Positions 1 to 13,649 of a DNA stretch of 64,000 bases are shown piece after piece. A program made the position numbers and the translations under genes. Below the pieces are notes generated by a model. That model was not told where the DNA came from. It made no database searches and saw only the letters and a list, made by a program, of their open reading frames with translations. How positions within the stretch are numbered: the first letter of the stretch is position 1; each line of letters opens with the position of its first letter. This DNA is from Epiperipatus broadwayi. Lineage: Eukaryota > Onychophora > Udeonychophora > Euonychophora > Peripatidae. The stretch covers positions 25,495,053 through 25,559,052 of the forward strand of contig JAQFVV010012394.1 in NCBI GenBank assembly GCA_028023455.1, written 5' to 3'.

Positions 1-234
1 ACACTTGATCATTTAACAATTTGAAATTTGAATCAGCCTAAGATTTTGAATCCACATCAGTCTACTTTGAATTTCTAACCTCTTTAATAAAGGCAAAAGT
101 CAGAAACCTATTTGAAGATAATGATTTAAAATGCAATGGAGCATTTGATAATCAGTGATTACTCAAACTTATAATAGATGGCACTAATGTAAAGCACTGC
201 TCTTGTTTTATTATATATTATGTGAACTGAAGCC

Positions 235-325
235 CTGCATGGTTTGGTGCAGTTGGTAGGGCATCCAATTGGGGATCGGGAGGTCCCAGGATTGATTCTG
301 GTGCTCCAACTTCTTAGGCACTCAC
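235..325 (+). mobile_element. tRNA-derived SINE, family D
   Basis: TTTGGTGCAGTTGGTAGGGC is A-box-like and CCCAGGATTGATTCTGG a worn B box. The minus-strand ORF here is a shadow. Confidence 0.75.
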
Positions 326-2584
326 AAGTAATACTAAAAAAATGATTTATTAATATTATAATAAAGATAAACAATAATTGTAATCATTTTATGCATGTGC
401 TCATCATGTATTTTCTTTTCATACATATTTCCAATTCTACAGTGACAGTCAACTGTTAAATAGTTTTCATCAGAGTTGCCATCTTTATTTTGGAAATAAA
501 CAAATAAATTGAATGGTATTTGTAAAGTGAAAATTACTAATATTATTTACTACATACCATATTCCAGTGAAAAGATAAAAAAAACTTTTAATTTTCGTTA
601 AGTTTCTAATATTAAATTTTTTTTTTTAATTATTTAAAAAGAGTACGTGTATTAAAACACATACTCATTTATATTTAAAATAGATCATTTAAATTTTTTA
701 TATATATATAAAATTGATTTTATAAAAGTTTTCTTCCACCACTTGTTTTTAATCAATTTAATTAAAAATAAGCAAACATGTTGATTACATTCCTGTCTCT
801 TTTAGTTTAATCATTTCCAATTTAATTCTAAGAACGGAGATTTAATTTTATGTTGTTGTTTTATTTTAAAATAACCCCTGGTTGGAATTCTTAGATTAGG
901 TTGAGTGGGAGATTGATATTTGCCCTACCTAAGGTGTAGAATTTGACCGCAGGACAAGTTTTCATGGGAAATTGAGGGTGGGTATAAATAACCCTGAAAA
1001 TTTCATGGATTATTCTAGAGAGCCTTGATCAAGCAAATACTCCGTCAAAGTGATTGGTTTAGTTTCTTGTATTCATTCTGATTAACCTCATTCCATTAGC
1101 AGTTCAGACATTTAAATTTCTTTAAAAGCAAAATTTGCAGTTATTAAAACAATTTTGCTTTACAGGATGTCAAAATATAATACTGTATATTCTGTCATCA
1201 TCAAGATGTCATGCATATCCCTAACTTTCAACTTTCCTTCACTCATGCCATGAACATCTAAAAGAAGCTGGATCCCCATACCTCTACCTTGCCACCATCA
1301 AAATACCTGAAATATGAACTAACATAAAAGTGTGCACTCTACGTGAACTTTGCTTTACCATAAGGTAAATATTTTTCTTTTATTCTTGCCAGGATAAATT
1401 CTTTTAATTAAATCTCTGCTAAATCTTAACATAAATCTGTATTTTTAATTAATATTTAACCTCATATTTATTAGCTGTATTTGTTTTTTTTTATTGTATT
1501 TTGTAGAGAGTCTTGGAATCTTAGTTTTAAGATTCCAAGTTTGCTTTCAATTTTGTTTATTGGAGAGTGACTGGTGAGTTTGTATTATTATATGCCTAAC
1601 CCTTATAAATGCTTTAGCAGTCTTGTATATTTTTAAATGCTCACCTGTAATTATTTTATTATGCAATAATTGATTTTAAATACTGTGTTTGCACTTTTGC
1701 AAAACCACAAAATCTTTTGGCTGGCGACTTCTCATATATATTGTTCTAGTTTTCTGTATGTGGAGATTTCATTTCTTCTTTTTTTATGTCTCTGAAATCG
1801 GAAACTGGAATTATTTTTCTTTGTAATTTTATAAGTTGCCAGCAGGAAGATAATATTTATCCTTTTGTAAATTCCCAGTGGAAGAGCATTTCTTTCTGTT
1901 AAAATACTTAATGCCTTAAGGTTTTTTTTTTACTCATAAACACTCTCTAATAAACTAACTTAAGAACACACTGTCTTTTACTCCTTAGATCCAAATTAGT
2001 ATGTAATGTTATTACTTTTACTCATATATTGAGGACAATATATGCATCTTTTTAATATATTAATACTTTATTAATAATTACCTTAAATGTAAATAATTCC
2101 TTTTTCTTTTCAAAGCCCATTAATTTCAGTCTATAAAATATTCCTAATATTTTGTTCTTTGAAATTCAGTTTATTACATAAACCATTTCTTTTTACATCC
2201 TTACATACCTTTTTGCATAATAATGCCTCCTTATGTTTTAACTATAGTTTATGATCATTTTCAATAATGCCTTTTTAAATGCTTTCATTTAACTAGAAAC
2301 TCTGTTTGTTTGGTAAATTTTGAAATTGAAATTTAATGTATTTATATCCAATAAAATTCATTCAAATTTTATATGTGTTATAAATCATTGATAATAGATA
2401 AGTCAATGAAATATTTTAGGTATGTACCTTAATTTACTTGTTATAGAGGGGTTGGCAGATCAAATTTCAAATATTATCAGTTTAATAAGTTTTCAGTAAT
2501 GCACACGAGAGGGCAGTATATATAAAATCCATATTCCCTCTGTTGTTGATTGGTGAATATATATTTGTCAGGTGTCATGTGTCA
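326..2584. other. AT-rich non-coding DNA
   Basis: Nothing recognisable beyond scattered A- or T-runs. Confidence 0.6.
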
Positions 2585-3100
2585 AATTCACAAACACTAT
2601 GCAAAGGAAGCTGCTAATGATGATTGTAAAAAACAAAAGACAGACTGAAAACACTGCAAAAATGCTAGCTTTCAATAAAATTTTTAAATCATTTATTTTC
2701 AATTCACATTTATTTAAACTATCACTGATTAAAATAATAAATCATATTCTATTATTTTTCTAATCATTTTTTAAAAAATTAATTTTATTACAATAAAAAT
2801 TTGGAACAATAAAAATATTTGTTCCAATATAAATTTTTATAAATTTGATGCAATTGACATTTAACAATAAAAAATTAAATCCTTTTCTTTTTAATCATAT
2901 TTTATTTCAATGTTTGAATAATTGACTTTTGAACATTGAACTTTAATCTTAGAGACAACACAAGCAACTTTAAATTTGTAAACAAAAATAATTTTTTCAT
3001 TTTTTATTGAACTGATTTTTATTAAAATTATATCCCCAAAATAGTCAGTACTTAACTACTCTTGTAATGTTATATATTTTACTTTGCAACCATTACATTG
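2585..3100 (+). repeat. Dispersed repeat, short copy
   Basis: The left part (GACTGAAAACACTGCAAAAA) and right part (TTTGAATAATTGACTTTTGA, AATTTGTAAACAAAAATAAT, CTTAACTACTC) match 7800-7850 and 9890-10195. Here the two parts are only about 100 bp apart. Confidence 0.7.
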
Positions 3101-4178
3101 CCATCCTACCTAATTAGAAATAAAATAAGTCAATTCAGATCTTTGTCATTGGATGATTTTATTTCTACACTAATTATTAATATTATTAAATTCATACATA
3201 TAACCTTAATAATGAGCTAGAAATTAAGCAGGACAGCAAATTTGATATCACTTTCAATAATAAACTAAATAAATGTGGAGGTACCAAATTTAAATCATTT
3301 TTCCATATGAAAGTAAACTGACTAAATACTAATTAAACTGAATAAGCTAAAGATCAAAATAATAGATATTAAGTTTAAAATCACTTTTCCATATGAAAGT
3401 AAACTAACTAAATGTTAATTATCTTGATAATGAGCTGGAGACCAAAATAATAGAGGTACTAAGTTTAAAATCACTTCCAATACTAAAGTAAACTGTTAAC
3501 TAAATTCAATTTCTGAAGGATGTTGCATTACATTATGAGGCTAATTGTGCAATATACAGCTGCTAACCAGGAACTCTCGGGTTTGGATAGCTTTTTTGTG
3601 AATATCAGGAAAACTCTACTGAACCTGATTTTAACTTACAATTTATAATTACCATCTCACTGGGAATTCCTTTCTACCAGCTACTCTGTAATGAGCCCAG
3701 GATATCTTTCAACTGGTGTTTCACTATCAACTTACATGGAGGCTTTGAGCACAAGCACATACCTGCAGTTCAGCTGACTTCTTCAAAAAGGCTTAATCAT
3801 ACAAATATCTTCAATCCACAATTAGCACACATACTAAACCTTACATCATATATCTCAAACATATCAAACTACCTACTCATCATCACTAGTTAAGTTCTCT
3901 TTGACAAGTTTCAAAGAGTGGACATTGTATGTTCCCCTTTATTCCTTCATTAGCCAGTACAAAAGCATTATTATTATATTGGCAAATAACATGTTATTCA
4001 GGGTGACCTATGGGATTAATCCAAATCATAACTTTATCACCTAACTGAAAAATTTGGTTAGAAGTCTGCTTATTTATTCTTAGATCTTCTGGTTTCATTA
4101 ATCTATGTCTGGCTTTGGTCATCTCGAAGAGAAATTTATGGAATGACATTTCAAACTCTCACTATCTCTTCATACAGA

Positions 4179-4512
4179 ATGTTGGGAGTAGCAAGAAGAG
4201 ACTGAAAATGCAATATATTGGTAAGAGAACAAACAGGTGTTACTGACTTCATTGAAAAAATTAAAAGACTGAAGTGGAGTTGGGCTGGACATATTGCTAG
4301 AAGAGATGATAATAGATGGACAATTGAAATCTTAAACTGGATTCCAAGAGATTGTAAAAGTCCCAGAAAAAGACCACATGTGAGATGGATAGGTGAAATA
4401 AGAAAGTGTGCATGGGTGATGTGGAGAAAAAAAGCTAAAGATCAGAAATGGATTGAACTTGGAGAGACTTTCATCTTGCAGTGAATTGATAATGGTTGAT
4501 GATGGTGATGAC
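4179..4512 (+). pseudogene. RTE 3'-end fragment
   Basis: A 5'-truncated RTE copy on the plus strand. The open stretch 4218-4484 encodes TDFIEKIKRLKWSWAGHIAR, DDNRWTIEILNWIPRDCK and KRPHVRW, almost the same as the C-terminus of the copy at 44.7 kb. It ends with TTGATAATGGTTGATGATGG, the same tail. Truncation from the 5' side is normal for target-primed insertion. Confidence 0.9.
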
Positions 4513-4999
4513 AGAATAATAAAACAATGAATAAAGAGATTACCTTCTGTAAATGATTTTTTCCCTTGTGAATATAAAGTCATGTAAGTCAATCACTTCA
4601 CCTTTATAATAGCCATGATTCTTAAATTTCATAAGGTTACCCAGCAAATATTATATGTATAATATATAGTTAAAGTTTTAAAAATATATTGACGATAAAC
4701 ATTTCTTTTTACTCATAGTTCTTCTTTATATCCCAAAATTATCATCTCACTATATTTTGTTCAACTATTATAATCTTTACATCTCAAGTTATTATTTATC
4801 TCATTATGTTTTTTTTTTTTTTAGGAATAATAATAAAGATTGAACATTTTAAAAAAAAGTTTCTATAAAATTATATTTTATTTTCCATTCATATGTAAGC
4901 TCATTAATTCATTATCAGGTCCTGGGTCTTTGATGAGATAAACCATCCAAATTAGTAGCAGGATTAAACTGGGATTAAGCTGCCCCTCTACCATGTATT

Positions 5000-6180
5000 T
5001 TTCAAATACTCTCTGCATTTTCAAGTGAAATAAATTTTCTGTCTATCCAAGCATCTATCACATGGTCATCCTTACGATGAATTTTCCACTTAGCCATTAC
5101 AGATGTGACTCTTTTAACATTTATTTTCAACCTTTCCCTTATTCTACAATGTATGGTTTATAAACTTGTGTTACACACTTACAATTAATCACTGGGATTT
5201 CTAAATTTTCCATTCCCACCATATTATAAAGCTTACTCTCTAAATTTTCCATTTCTTTGGAAATAACTTTTCCAACCATACTTCGTTTATGGTTTCTTGG
5301 CTATCTTTACCTATTAATGGTTTCTTGGCTATCTTTACCTGTTACTTTCTCACTTTGTTGTAATTGTTTAACACTTGGAAGCTTTGTATCTAAGCATTGT
5401 TGCTCCTTTACATACTTTATTTCTATGACATCATCGGAACTTTCTATTGTTATCCTTTCCAATCTTTCAACAATAGTAGATATTTTCCAACCATACTTCA
5501 TTTTTGATTTCTTGATTATTTTCACTCTTTAGGTCCTAATTTTGTTGTAATCATTCAAAACTTGGAACCTTCATATCTAAGCTTTGTTGCTCCTTTATAA
5601 ACTTTATTTTTATGACATCATTGGAATTTTCTATTCTTTCCAACCTTTCAACAATAGATATTTTTGAATGAACCTATTCTAATGCTCTACAATTTTTCTC
5701 TTTTTATCCCTTCTATTAACTCATGTAACAATTTTATTTTGCTTTCTTTCTACATTTTATTTTGCTGTATTTCCTGGCATGCCTCTTTAAATTTATTCTC
5801 AATCTGGATTAAATATCCCTGTAACTCTTTTATAATTTTTTCCCTCATCTGTTCATATTCACTTGGAATTTGAGACTTGTTTTTTAAACATTTCATTTTG
5901 TTTTTAAATTTTTATAGCTGTCTCTTTGTTTTGACTTTCTATTTTTTCTAATATTTATTTTGGTTTTCTAACCTTATGGCCATCTCTTTATATTGATTTT
6001 CAAATTTTCCCTTTTCTTTTAATTTTATGGCCCTCTCTTTATTTTGATTCTCAGATCTTATATCCATCATTTCTAATATTTTATGCATCATTGCCATAAG
6101 TTCATCTTTATTTGAGACTTCTACCTAATCATTAATTTGGTCTTCACTGGAAATGTTTTCTGCTTCTTTTTATGGAGCCC
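5000..6180 (-). pseudogene. Degenerate coiled-coil coding region, probably retroelement-derived
   Basis: On the minus strand there are long, charged, repeat-like pieces: MAMMHKILEMMDIRSENQNK, KFENQYKEMAIRLENQNKY, IPSEYEQMREKIIKELQGYL and IVERLERITIESSDDVIEIK. These look like a coiled-coil region of a retroelement ORF1 or gag. A unit of roughly 190-210 bp is duplicated in tandem (about 5265-5470 and 5475-5665), and a shorter 29-bp repeat sits at 5289-5340. Family not recognised; frames are broken throughout. Confidence 0.45.
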
Positions 6181-7554
6181 AAATTTTTGCTTTTGGTCTT
6201 GTATATATCTTACTAATCACAATATTTAACTATAATATTTACCCGTTTTAATAAACTATTTTAAAGTTATTTCTACTTAATTTCTTATTCAATGGATTGG
6301 TGTGACAACTCACCCTTTCACTCTGTAGCCTTATATATTACTATCTGCCTGATTATTTTATTAGCTGCCATTAGAAGTTTATCATATTAATATGCACATT
6401 TAATTATATTATTTGTTTGTATTTTCTCTGAACATTAAAATTCAACCAATATAAAATCCAATTCAGTTATTATTTTAACTATTAATCTCTTCTCTGTTTT
6501 CACATTTCTCACCAAATTATTATTCTTTTAGTAAATAACCAGAGTCAGTATCAAGCACTTGTGTTAGATGCCAATTTAGAAATGACATCTATTTACTACT
6601 AGATATTCAGCATCATTCTCAAGCACATATGGTTGGTACCAATTGTAATAGTACTGCCATTTGTCAAATATGATCATCAAAGCTAATTTAGCACAAATTA
6701 TAATAATCATATAGATATGAAAAGTTAATGTTCAAGAATTAAAATAATCTTTGAGATTTCACACTCAAATCCAAATAATAGAAATGAAACAAGATAGGAG
6801 TAAAATATAATTTAATTCAATCATAAATCATACTAATGGTCAGATATAGCTAGGATAATAAAAATATTACAAACTATGTCACCTTTCCAGACCATTAATC
6901 GCTCCTAAATGATTGAAGGTAAATTAGATCCCCTATGATTACAAATTTATATTAGGTTAGAAACCAGAGCATGGTCCCAAACTGGGGAAATCCATAGGAT
7001 ATACCACTCATTCCATCAGTCTTAGTAAAACTACTATGACTAATTCAGTAAAATATGAATTCTTATCTCCCTAGCTATTATAAATTTATGATTTTAAATA
7101 ATAGAACTTATGAGAAGAGAAACAGAAGTTCACATTAACAACCAACAAAAAAAATATTTATTATGCAATAAGACATATAAAATATTTAAAACATTATTAC
7201 ATTAAATAAAATAAGTATTTAAACATTACCATTCTTTAAGTGATCGCCCTTTTAAACACTAAAGTTTTATCAAGGTATTCAGTTTTAAATCCCTTTTATG
7301 TTAAGCTTAACATTTTTTCCTTGGCTTGCTTTTCATTATGGAGGGTTTCAGCATTGAAGACACTATACATCATCCTTGAAAATATAGAAACAATTCTTTT
7401 TAATTCCTTTAGCCGCTTCAAGTTTTAATTTATTCAGATTATATTTCTTCACCTCTCCAAAACAAATATTGTGTAAGGGAGGATTTTGCAAACATAATTA
7501 GCAGAACTCAGAAATGAAAGTTCAAGTTTGATCACATATCAGGCTGAAAGGTTG

Positions 7555-7655
7555 TTAACCGAGAGGTCAGCCCAGCCGTAGTGAAAGCAAGCAGTTGGTT
7601 GCAGAAGGTTGTTGCGGGTTCGCCTCCCGGCTGATGTTATGATATATGAAAAAAA
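7555..7655 (+). mobile_element. tRNA-derived SINE, related to family A
   Basis: B box GCGGGTTCGCCTCCCGGC and the tail ATATGAAAAAAAA match the layout of family A. The A-box part (GTTAACCGAGAGGTCAGC) differs. Confidence 0.75.
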
Positions 7656-7859
7656 AAGATAAATAATAAATCCAGGCTACATTAATCTAGAATAAATGAT
7701 ACACACACAGGAATTAGCTACCATGAACCATAACAAATCCATTTTATATTTATCTTTGTTCATAACTTGGCTCTAATAAAAATAAATTTAAAGTTTTTAC
7801 AGTGATGATTCTAAAACAACAAACAGACTGAAAACACTGGCAAGAATAGATTTACATTT

Positions 7860-9080
7860 GATTGCCGACAACAATTAGTGGGAGAAGTGATTTTTTTTCC
7901 GTGTGTGTGTATGTTTAAATAAAAATTTAAGTTACTTTTATTGGTTAACATTTGATTGATAACCAATTTGACTTCCTTTCATTTATAAATTATGGTTTTG
8001 GTTCTACAAATAAATATTTTTGACAATGGAACAATAATAGTTGTTGTTTCTTTAATTTTTATTGACAAGAGGGTGTTTTTTGGTGTATGTTCAAATAGTA
8101 ATTTGTGTTATGTTTAAATAATAAGTTACGGTCTTACTTTTATTGGTTTACATTTGATTGACACTAATTGGGAGGGGTGTTTTTTTTGTGAATGATTGTC
8201 GACAACAATTATTGGGAGAAGGGGTGTAACCATTTAAAGAAGTTTACTTTACTTTTAGTGGGGTACATTTGATTATAATAATTAATGAGAGGGGTGGGTG
8301 TTTTTGGGTGATAATTAAATACTAATTTACGTTACTTTTATTTTACATTTGATTGCCGACAACAATTATTGGGAGAAAGGGTTGTTTTTTTGTGTATGTT
8401 TAAATAAAAATTTAAGTTACTTTTATTTGTTACATTTGATTGACAACCGATTTGACTTTCTTTTTTTTCATTTATAAATTATTGTTTTGGTTTCCCAAAT
8501 AATATTTTTGACAATAATAGTTGTTATTTCTTTCATTTTTGTTGACAAGAGGGTCTTTTTTGGTGTATGTTCAAATAGTAATTTGGGTTACGTTTAAAAA
8601 ATAATTTACCTTACTTTTAGCGCTTTACATTTGATTGCCGACAACAATTAGTGGGAGAAAGGTTTTGCATTTTTTTGTTTTGTGTGTATGTTTAAATCAA
8701 AATTTAAGTTACTTTTATTGGTTACTATTTGATTGACAACCGATTTGACTATCTTTTTTTCGTTTATAAATTATTTGGGTTTCCCAAATAATATTTGTTT
8801 TGACAATGGGACAATAATAGTTGTTTCTTTAATTTTTATTGACAAGAGTGGGTCTTTTTTGGTGTATGTTCAAATAGTAATTTGGGTTATGTTTAAACAA
8901 TAATTTACGGTCTTACTTTTATTGGTTTACATTTAGTGGGAGGGTTTTTTTTCTCTATATGATTAAAGAATAATTTATGTTACTTTTATTTGATCATTTG
9001 ATTGCCGACAACAACAATTATTGGGAGAAGGGATGTATGTTTAAATGAAAATTGAAGTTACTTTTATTTTTTACATTTGA
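7860..9080 (+). repeat. Irregular tandem repeat array
   Basis: GATTGCCGACAACAATTA with GGGAGAA after it recurs at 7860, 8194, 8351, 8633 and 9000. TTGACAAGAG recurs at about 8062, 8543 and 8840, and ATTTAAGTTACTTTTATT many times. The spacing is uneven (156 to 367 bp), as if longer units had lost parts. Confidence 0.8.
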
Positions 9081-9890
9081 CGAAGGCCATTTGGAATCCC
9101 TCAAACAAGCTGCCCTTTACGAAGTGAACATTTCCGTTGGCAACAACGAGTCTTACAAATGAAAGTCAAAAGATGTTTTTGGACCTCAAATCTACATATA
9201 TTTGCCACACAATCCAATTTTTTCTTTCAGCAGCGGATGTTTTTCTGCTGTAGAAATGTTCCAGCGCCAGCTTCCGTGTCTGGCAATTCCCATCTTTTCA
9301 AGTTTTCTGTTGGAATTAGCCATCTTCTTGGTCTCAGAAAATTTCTCGCTAAAACGTGACTCAAAGCGTGATCGTTAAAAAATTTATGCTACCGCACCCT
9401 AATAGAGAATTTAGGAGGCTTACAGTTTTATGAGGAACAATCATGACACTGTTAAAATTGTTAAAAGGTATCAATTCGTCTTAAAAAAAAGGCCCCAATG
9501 AAAATTTAAATAATTTTGACACGATCAACTTAACACACCCTCGTACAATATTGTTACATAAAATACATAACACAGCATTACGATGTAGTGCGTGACACAA
9601 ACAACTACGGCATTTTCCTCTGCTTTTAGCATCGGAAAAAGCCACACCGTTAGCCGCTAAGCAGAGTTAACGCTCTTTCTAGGTTTTATCATAGAAAGAA
9701 GACAACTCCGAGTTAACACTCTACCTTTTAGCATAGAAAGAAGACTTAACTCCGAGTTAACAATCTTTCTAGGATTTATTTTAGAAAGAATGCTTAAAGG
9801 CTTGGGTGCAGCCGCGGAAACAGCATATTTCTAGAAATTTAGCTTGAAATAGCGCCATCCCAAGACTGACACGAAGGATCAGATGACAAC
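9081..9890 (-). other. CpG-retaining block with short tandem repeat
   Basis: Unusually rich in CG pairs for this window (ACGAAGGCC, TACCGCACCC, GCCGCTAAGC, GCAGCCGCGG). At 9660-9800 a unit of about 50 bp (CCGAGTTAACACTCT, TCTAGG, AGAAAGAAGACTTAA) is repeated three times. On the minus strand there is a short open frame from 9324 (MANSNRKLEKMGIARHGSWR) that I cannot assign. It could be a transposon interior, a promoter region or a gene fragment. Confidence 0.5.
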
Positions 9891-10195
9891 CAACTAATTT
9901 TATTAATTACAGTAAAAATATTCATTCCAATATAAAAATTCTTTTTATAAATTTGACTTTTAACAAGAAAAAATTAAATCTTTTTTTTTAATATTTTATT
10001 TCAAAATTTGAATAATTGATCTTTGAACCTTGAACTTTAATCTTAGAGAGGACAGAAGCAACATCAAATTTGTAAACAAAAATAATTATTTTTCTCTCTT
10101 TTTTTTTAACTATCATTTTTAATAAAATTGTTACTCAAAGATAATGAGCACTTAACTACTCGTCGTCAATTATGTATATTGTTTTGTCACCGACA
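9890..10195 (+). repeat. Dispersed repeat, right part of long copy
   Basis: TCCAATATAAAAATTC, AACTTTAATCTTAGAGAG and AATTTGTAAACAAAAATAAT match the short copy at 2800-3100. The matching left part is at 7800-7850, with the tandem array and CpG block between. Confidence 0.75.
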
Positions 10196-11219
10196 TAATA
10201 TATATTGTTTTAAAAAAGCTTTAAGTAAAAAGTATTTTAGCAATATTTTATATGTGAAATAAAAACAATTCTTAATTATAAATATTTCATTTTTTAAAAA
10301 GTATGTGAAATTTTTTCCTTTGATTGTAAAAATTGATTTTTTTAAAAAATGGTTTACAAATAAAATTGTATTGAAAATGATCTTTAAAGGGTGTGATTTT
10401 ACTTTCAAATGTTAAACTAACATTTAGAATAATTGCAAAAAATATCCAAATGCTAAAAACTTGAAAATATATAAAATATTTATAATAAACGATTTTATTT
10501 ACTGTAAACTTAAAAACCTGAAAATAATTGTTCCTTCAATCATGAACAGGGTTTTTACATTTAATTTTAAATAAAAATGTAAAGTATTTAGAAATTAATT
10601 AATTTAACCCTTACTTTTTGTAACAAGGGATTGAATTAATTAATTTCTGGCCTCATCATGCTCTTATTTCAAGTTCAATATAAAAACACCAATTGTTGGT
10701 GAAGAAATAATCATTTTCATGCTTTTTAGATCACAGTAAATAAGTGTTTATTATAATTATTATATATATTATTTATTATAACAGGGCTGAGTTCAAACCC
10801 TGTTCTAAGTCAGAGGGTAATACTACCGAGCATACATATCTAATTAAATCAAGTGTAATATTAAGTAAATTGTTATTTTTCTTTTTCGTTGTGGTCTTGT
10901 ATGTGGGCACATATATATATATATTTAAGTAAGTAAATAAAAAACAGATTGAAACATTAGAGGGACGGGGGATTATATGGTTTGTGCTCTGATATTTATT
11001 TATACGCGTGTTTATATTGCTGCATGAGTGAGTAAATGTAATAATTTTGTAAAAAGGAATAAAGTTATTTTAACTTAAAAAGAAATATTCCAAGATGGTC
11101 GACTAAAGGAAGAATGTTACAAATTATAAAAAAAATAAATTATTTGCAAAGAAAGGACCCGAAAAGTTGCAGATCGCTATCTTGAGACAGACATTTTAAT
11201 GAATAAAATAAAATGTTAA

Positions 11220-11660
11220 AAATAAGAGACAATGAACGGTCGAGTGTAGATCGCAAGGTAAATTGAAAATTCCTAAGCATAGATAAAAGAAACAAAGAAA
11301 AGAAAAGTTATTGAAAAGATTTTCGTTTCGCAAACCACGTGGTTTAATGAAAGAAGAAAGAACAATAGTATAATTAATTAGAGTCGAGAAAGCTGAACTT
11401 AGAGGACTTCTAGAGCTGTGACTGCCACGAGCAGGATCGTAGGAAAATTAGTAAAAAGAAAAAAAGTTTATATATCTAAAAATCATGAACAGGCTGGGGT
11501 AGAAGAACAGAATGGGTTGGGCTACGCCATCTATCCTGTGGAGATACTACCGTCACTGTCAATGTAGGAGCGAAGCCCTTCCTAAAGCTATGAAAAGAAC
11601 AGCATTCACCGGACGCCATTGATTGCCTTATGGAATCCTACCAAAGAAAGAAATCCTTTA
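11220..11660. other. CpG-retaining patch with E-box palindrome
   Basis: CG pairs are frequent, and AACCACGTGGTT (CACGTG E-box) lies at 11333-11344. No recognisable ORF. Could be an unmethylated regulatory region or a young GC-richer insertion. Confidence 0.35.
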
Positions 11661-12592
11661 GTCGTACACCACAGCACGAAGCCAGTGGAAAATTGCTAAT
11701 AATCTACATAAACGAGGTAAACCAAACATTTTCGTAAATGATAGTAACTATTTTGAATGAAAGCACATCCTATTAAATAATGCATAAAAGGGTTAAAAGT
11801 AAATGAAGAGAAAGTTGAAATAATACCCTGTATAAAGATACGCCTTAATAGACAATGCCTGATTGAAATTGTTTTCAAGCTATGATCTGTATTTTTGTGT
11901 ATTGCATTTATGAACTTATGCGAGTGTATTTACTTGCGGGTTATTTAATTATTCGGGCACAAACCAATATCCAATTACGGGGTTCTATAGGGTTTTTATT
12001 ATTTGTTTTGTATTAATAAATATTAAGTAGTGTTATAAATTTAATTGTGTGTGTCAGTGTTAATTTCTTAGAATAGCATTAAAAAGCAAAAAGTAGGAAA
12101 GCAAACGAATTGTTCATGCGCTACATGCGCATTTTATATGTTCCCTCCACCTCTTTCCCACGGTCACCGACTATTACCCCTGAGTTAGCTAGCCAGAGGT
12201 ACAAGCTCTAATCACCAGAAATAGATACTCATCCTCTCCCAGCATAATTCTTATTTATTCATAGGTAAGATTGGTGCTTGAGGTCATTATTGATGCTCAT
12301 AAATATGCTGGGCAAGTAATTAGAGTATATTGCAGAACCAACTACATATATGTGTTCACATTATAATTTTTGTTAAATAAAAGAGCAAAAACTTAGGTTT
12401 GAAATACGTAATAAATGTATACCACATATATGTGATTACGCCGGAATAAACCGTTACATTATATTTATCTTCACATCAGTATATATTATGTATATTTTAC
12501 TATTACAAATATGATAGCTTAAAAACAAGATATATAAAAAAAAACATAAAAAGTAAGTAATGGTCAAGTATATGTGGCATATATACTTAAAT

Positions 12593-12906
12593 GAAGATAA
12601 TCAAACTTACTCCAAATTGACAACTAACCAGACCAGCAAAAGAAAATAAACTCTAAAACACAAACAATGGTTTCACTGCTACAAGCAGACTTTTCAAGTG
12701 TAAAGGACTAAAAGATAACAGTAAATTTATAATAAACATTATTCACAATTCTAATTACATCCCACACATCCTTAACATTAAAATTATCTTTTAGTCATTT
12801 ACCCTTGAGAAATCTGCTTGTAGCAGTGAAACCATTGGTTGTGTTTCAGTTTTCTTTGGCTAGACTAGGTTAGTTGTGAATTTGGGATAAGTTTGATTAT
12901 TTTATC
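12593..12906. mobile_element. Foldback miniature element
   Basis: Arms 12593-12722 and 12783-12906. Shared stretches include AATGGTTTCACTGCTACAAG and CTAAAAGATAA, with about 60 bp between the arms. Non-coding. Confidence 0.8.
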
Positions 12907-13649
12907 GATTAGTTTAGCTTTATATGAAGATAAATATATATAAAAAAATAATAATCTTTGAAAATGATCATAAAAGATAGTTGAAATATAGGAGAAACAT
13001 TATGATGTAAAGTGAATATGGATGTAAAAAGAAATGGTTCATATAATAAAGCAGGATTTAAGTAGTATAAAGTACACATTTTTCATTCTTTTCATCTCAA
13101 GTCTTCCACTACAACTAACAGAATCTTGAAAGATCCAATCGTATTTATAATAATAAATTTACAATATATTATTTGTTCATGTTTTAACTTTCCGCACCTG
13201 TGACACTTCTAATTTACAAAAGCTTTAGATAAGCATTTTTAGCTGGATTAACGTGTCCAATCTTAGAAATTCACAACACCATTGGAGTAGTTTTCTATTT
13301 TCTTATCTCAGCAGCTACAAATATATTTAATTCTAATGATCTTTTATTTTTTGTTATATTTTTAATATGTTTATCATTTTGAAATACAATTTATGTTAAA
13401 GAATGTATAGTCCAGGAGTCTCCCATTTCCATATCCACAAATTTACCATCCAGAGCCACGCCATGAATCAACTCTTAAGTTGGTTGATTCCCTCACCTTG
13501 CATATGCAGCCAGACATGTAGTCGATTTCTCTCTAGATTTATTACCGTACTATCTTTTTATTTATTTTTTTGTTGATGTTCTAAATCTGTATATTTTAAA
13601 AACTAAATTGCACTATAAATATATTTATATATAAAGTGTGTAAAGAAAT

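Noticed and set aside
7860-9080. CRISPR-like array of direct repeats.
   Set aside because: Unit spacing is irregular, spacers are themselves related, and the context is an animal intergenic region.
10790-10830. B-box-like GAGTTCAAACCCTG.
   Set aside because: No A box or tail around it; too short to call a SINE.
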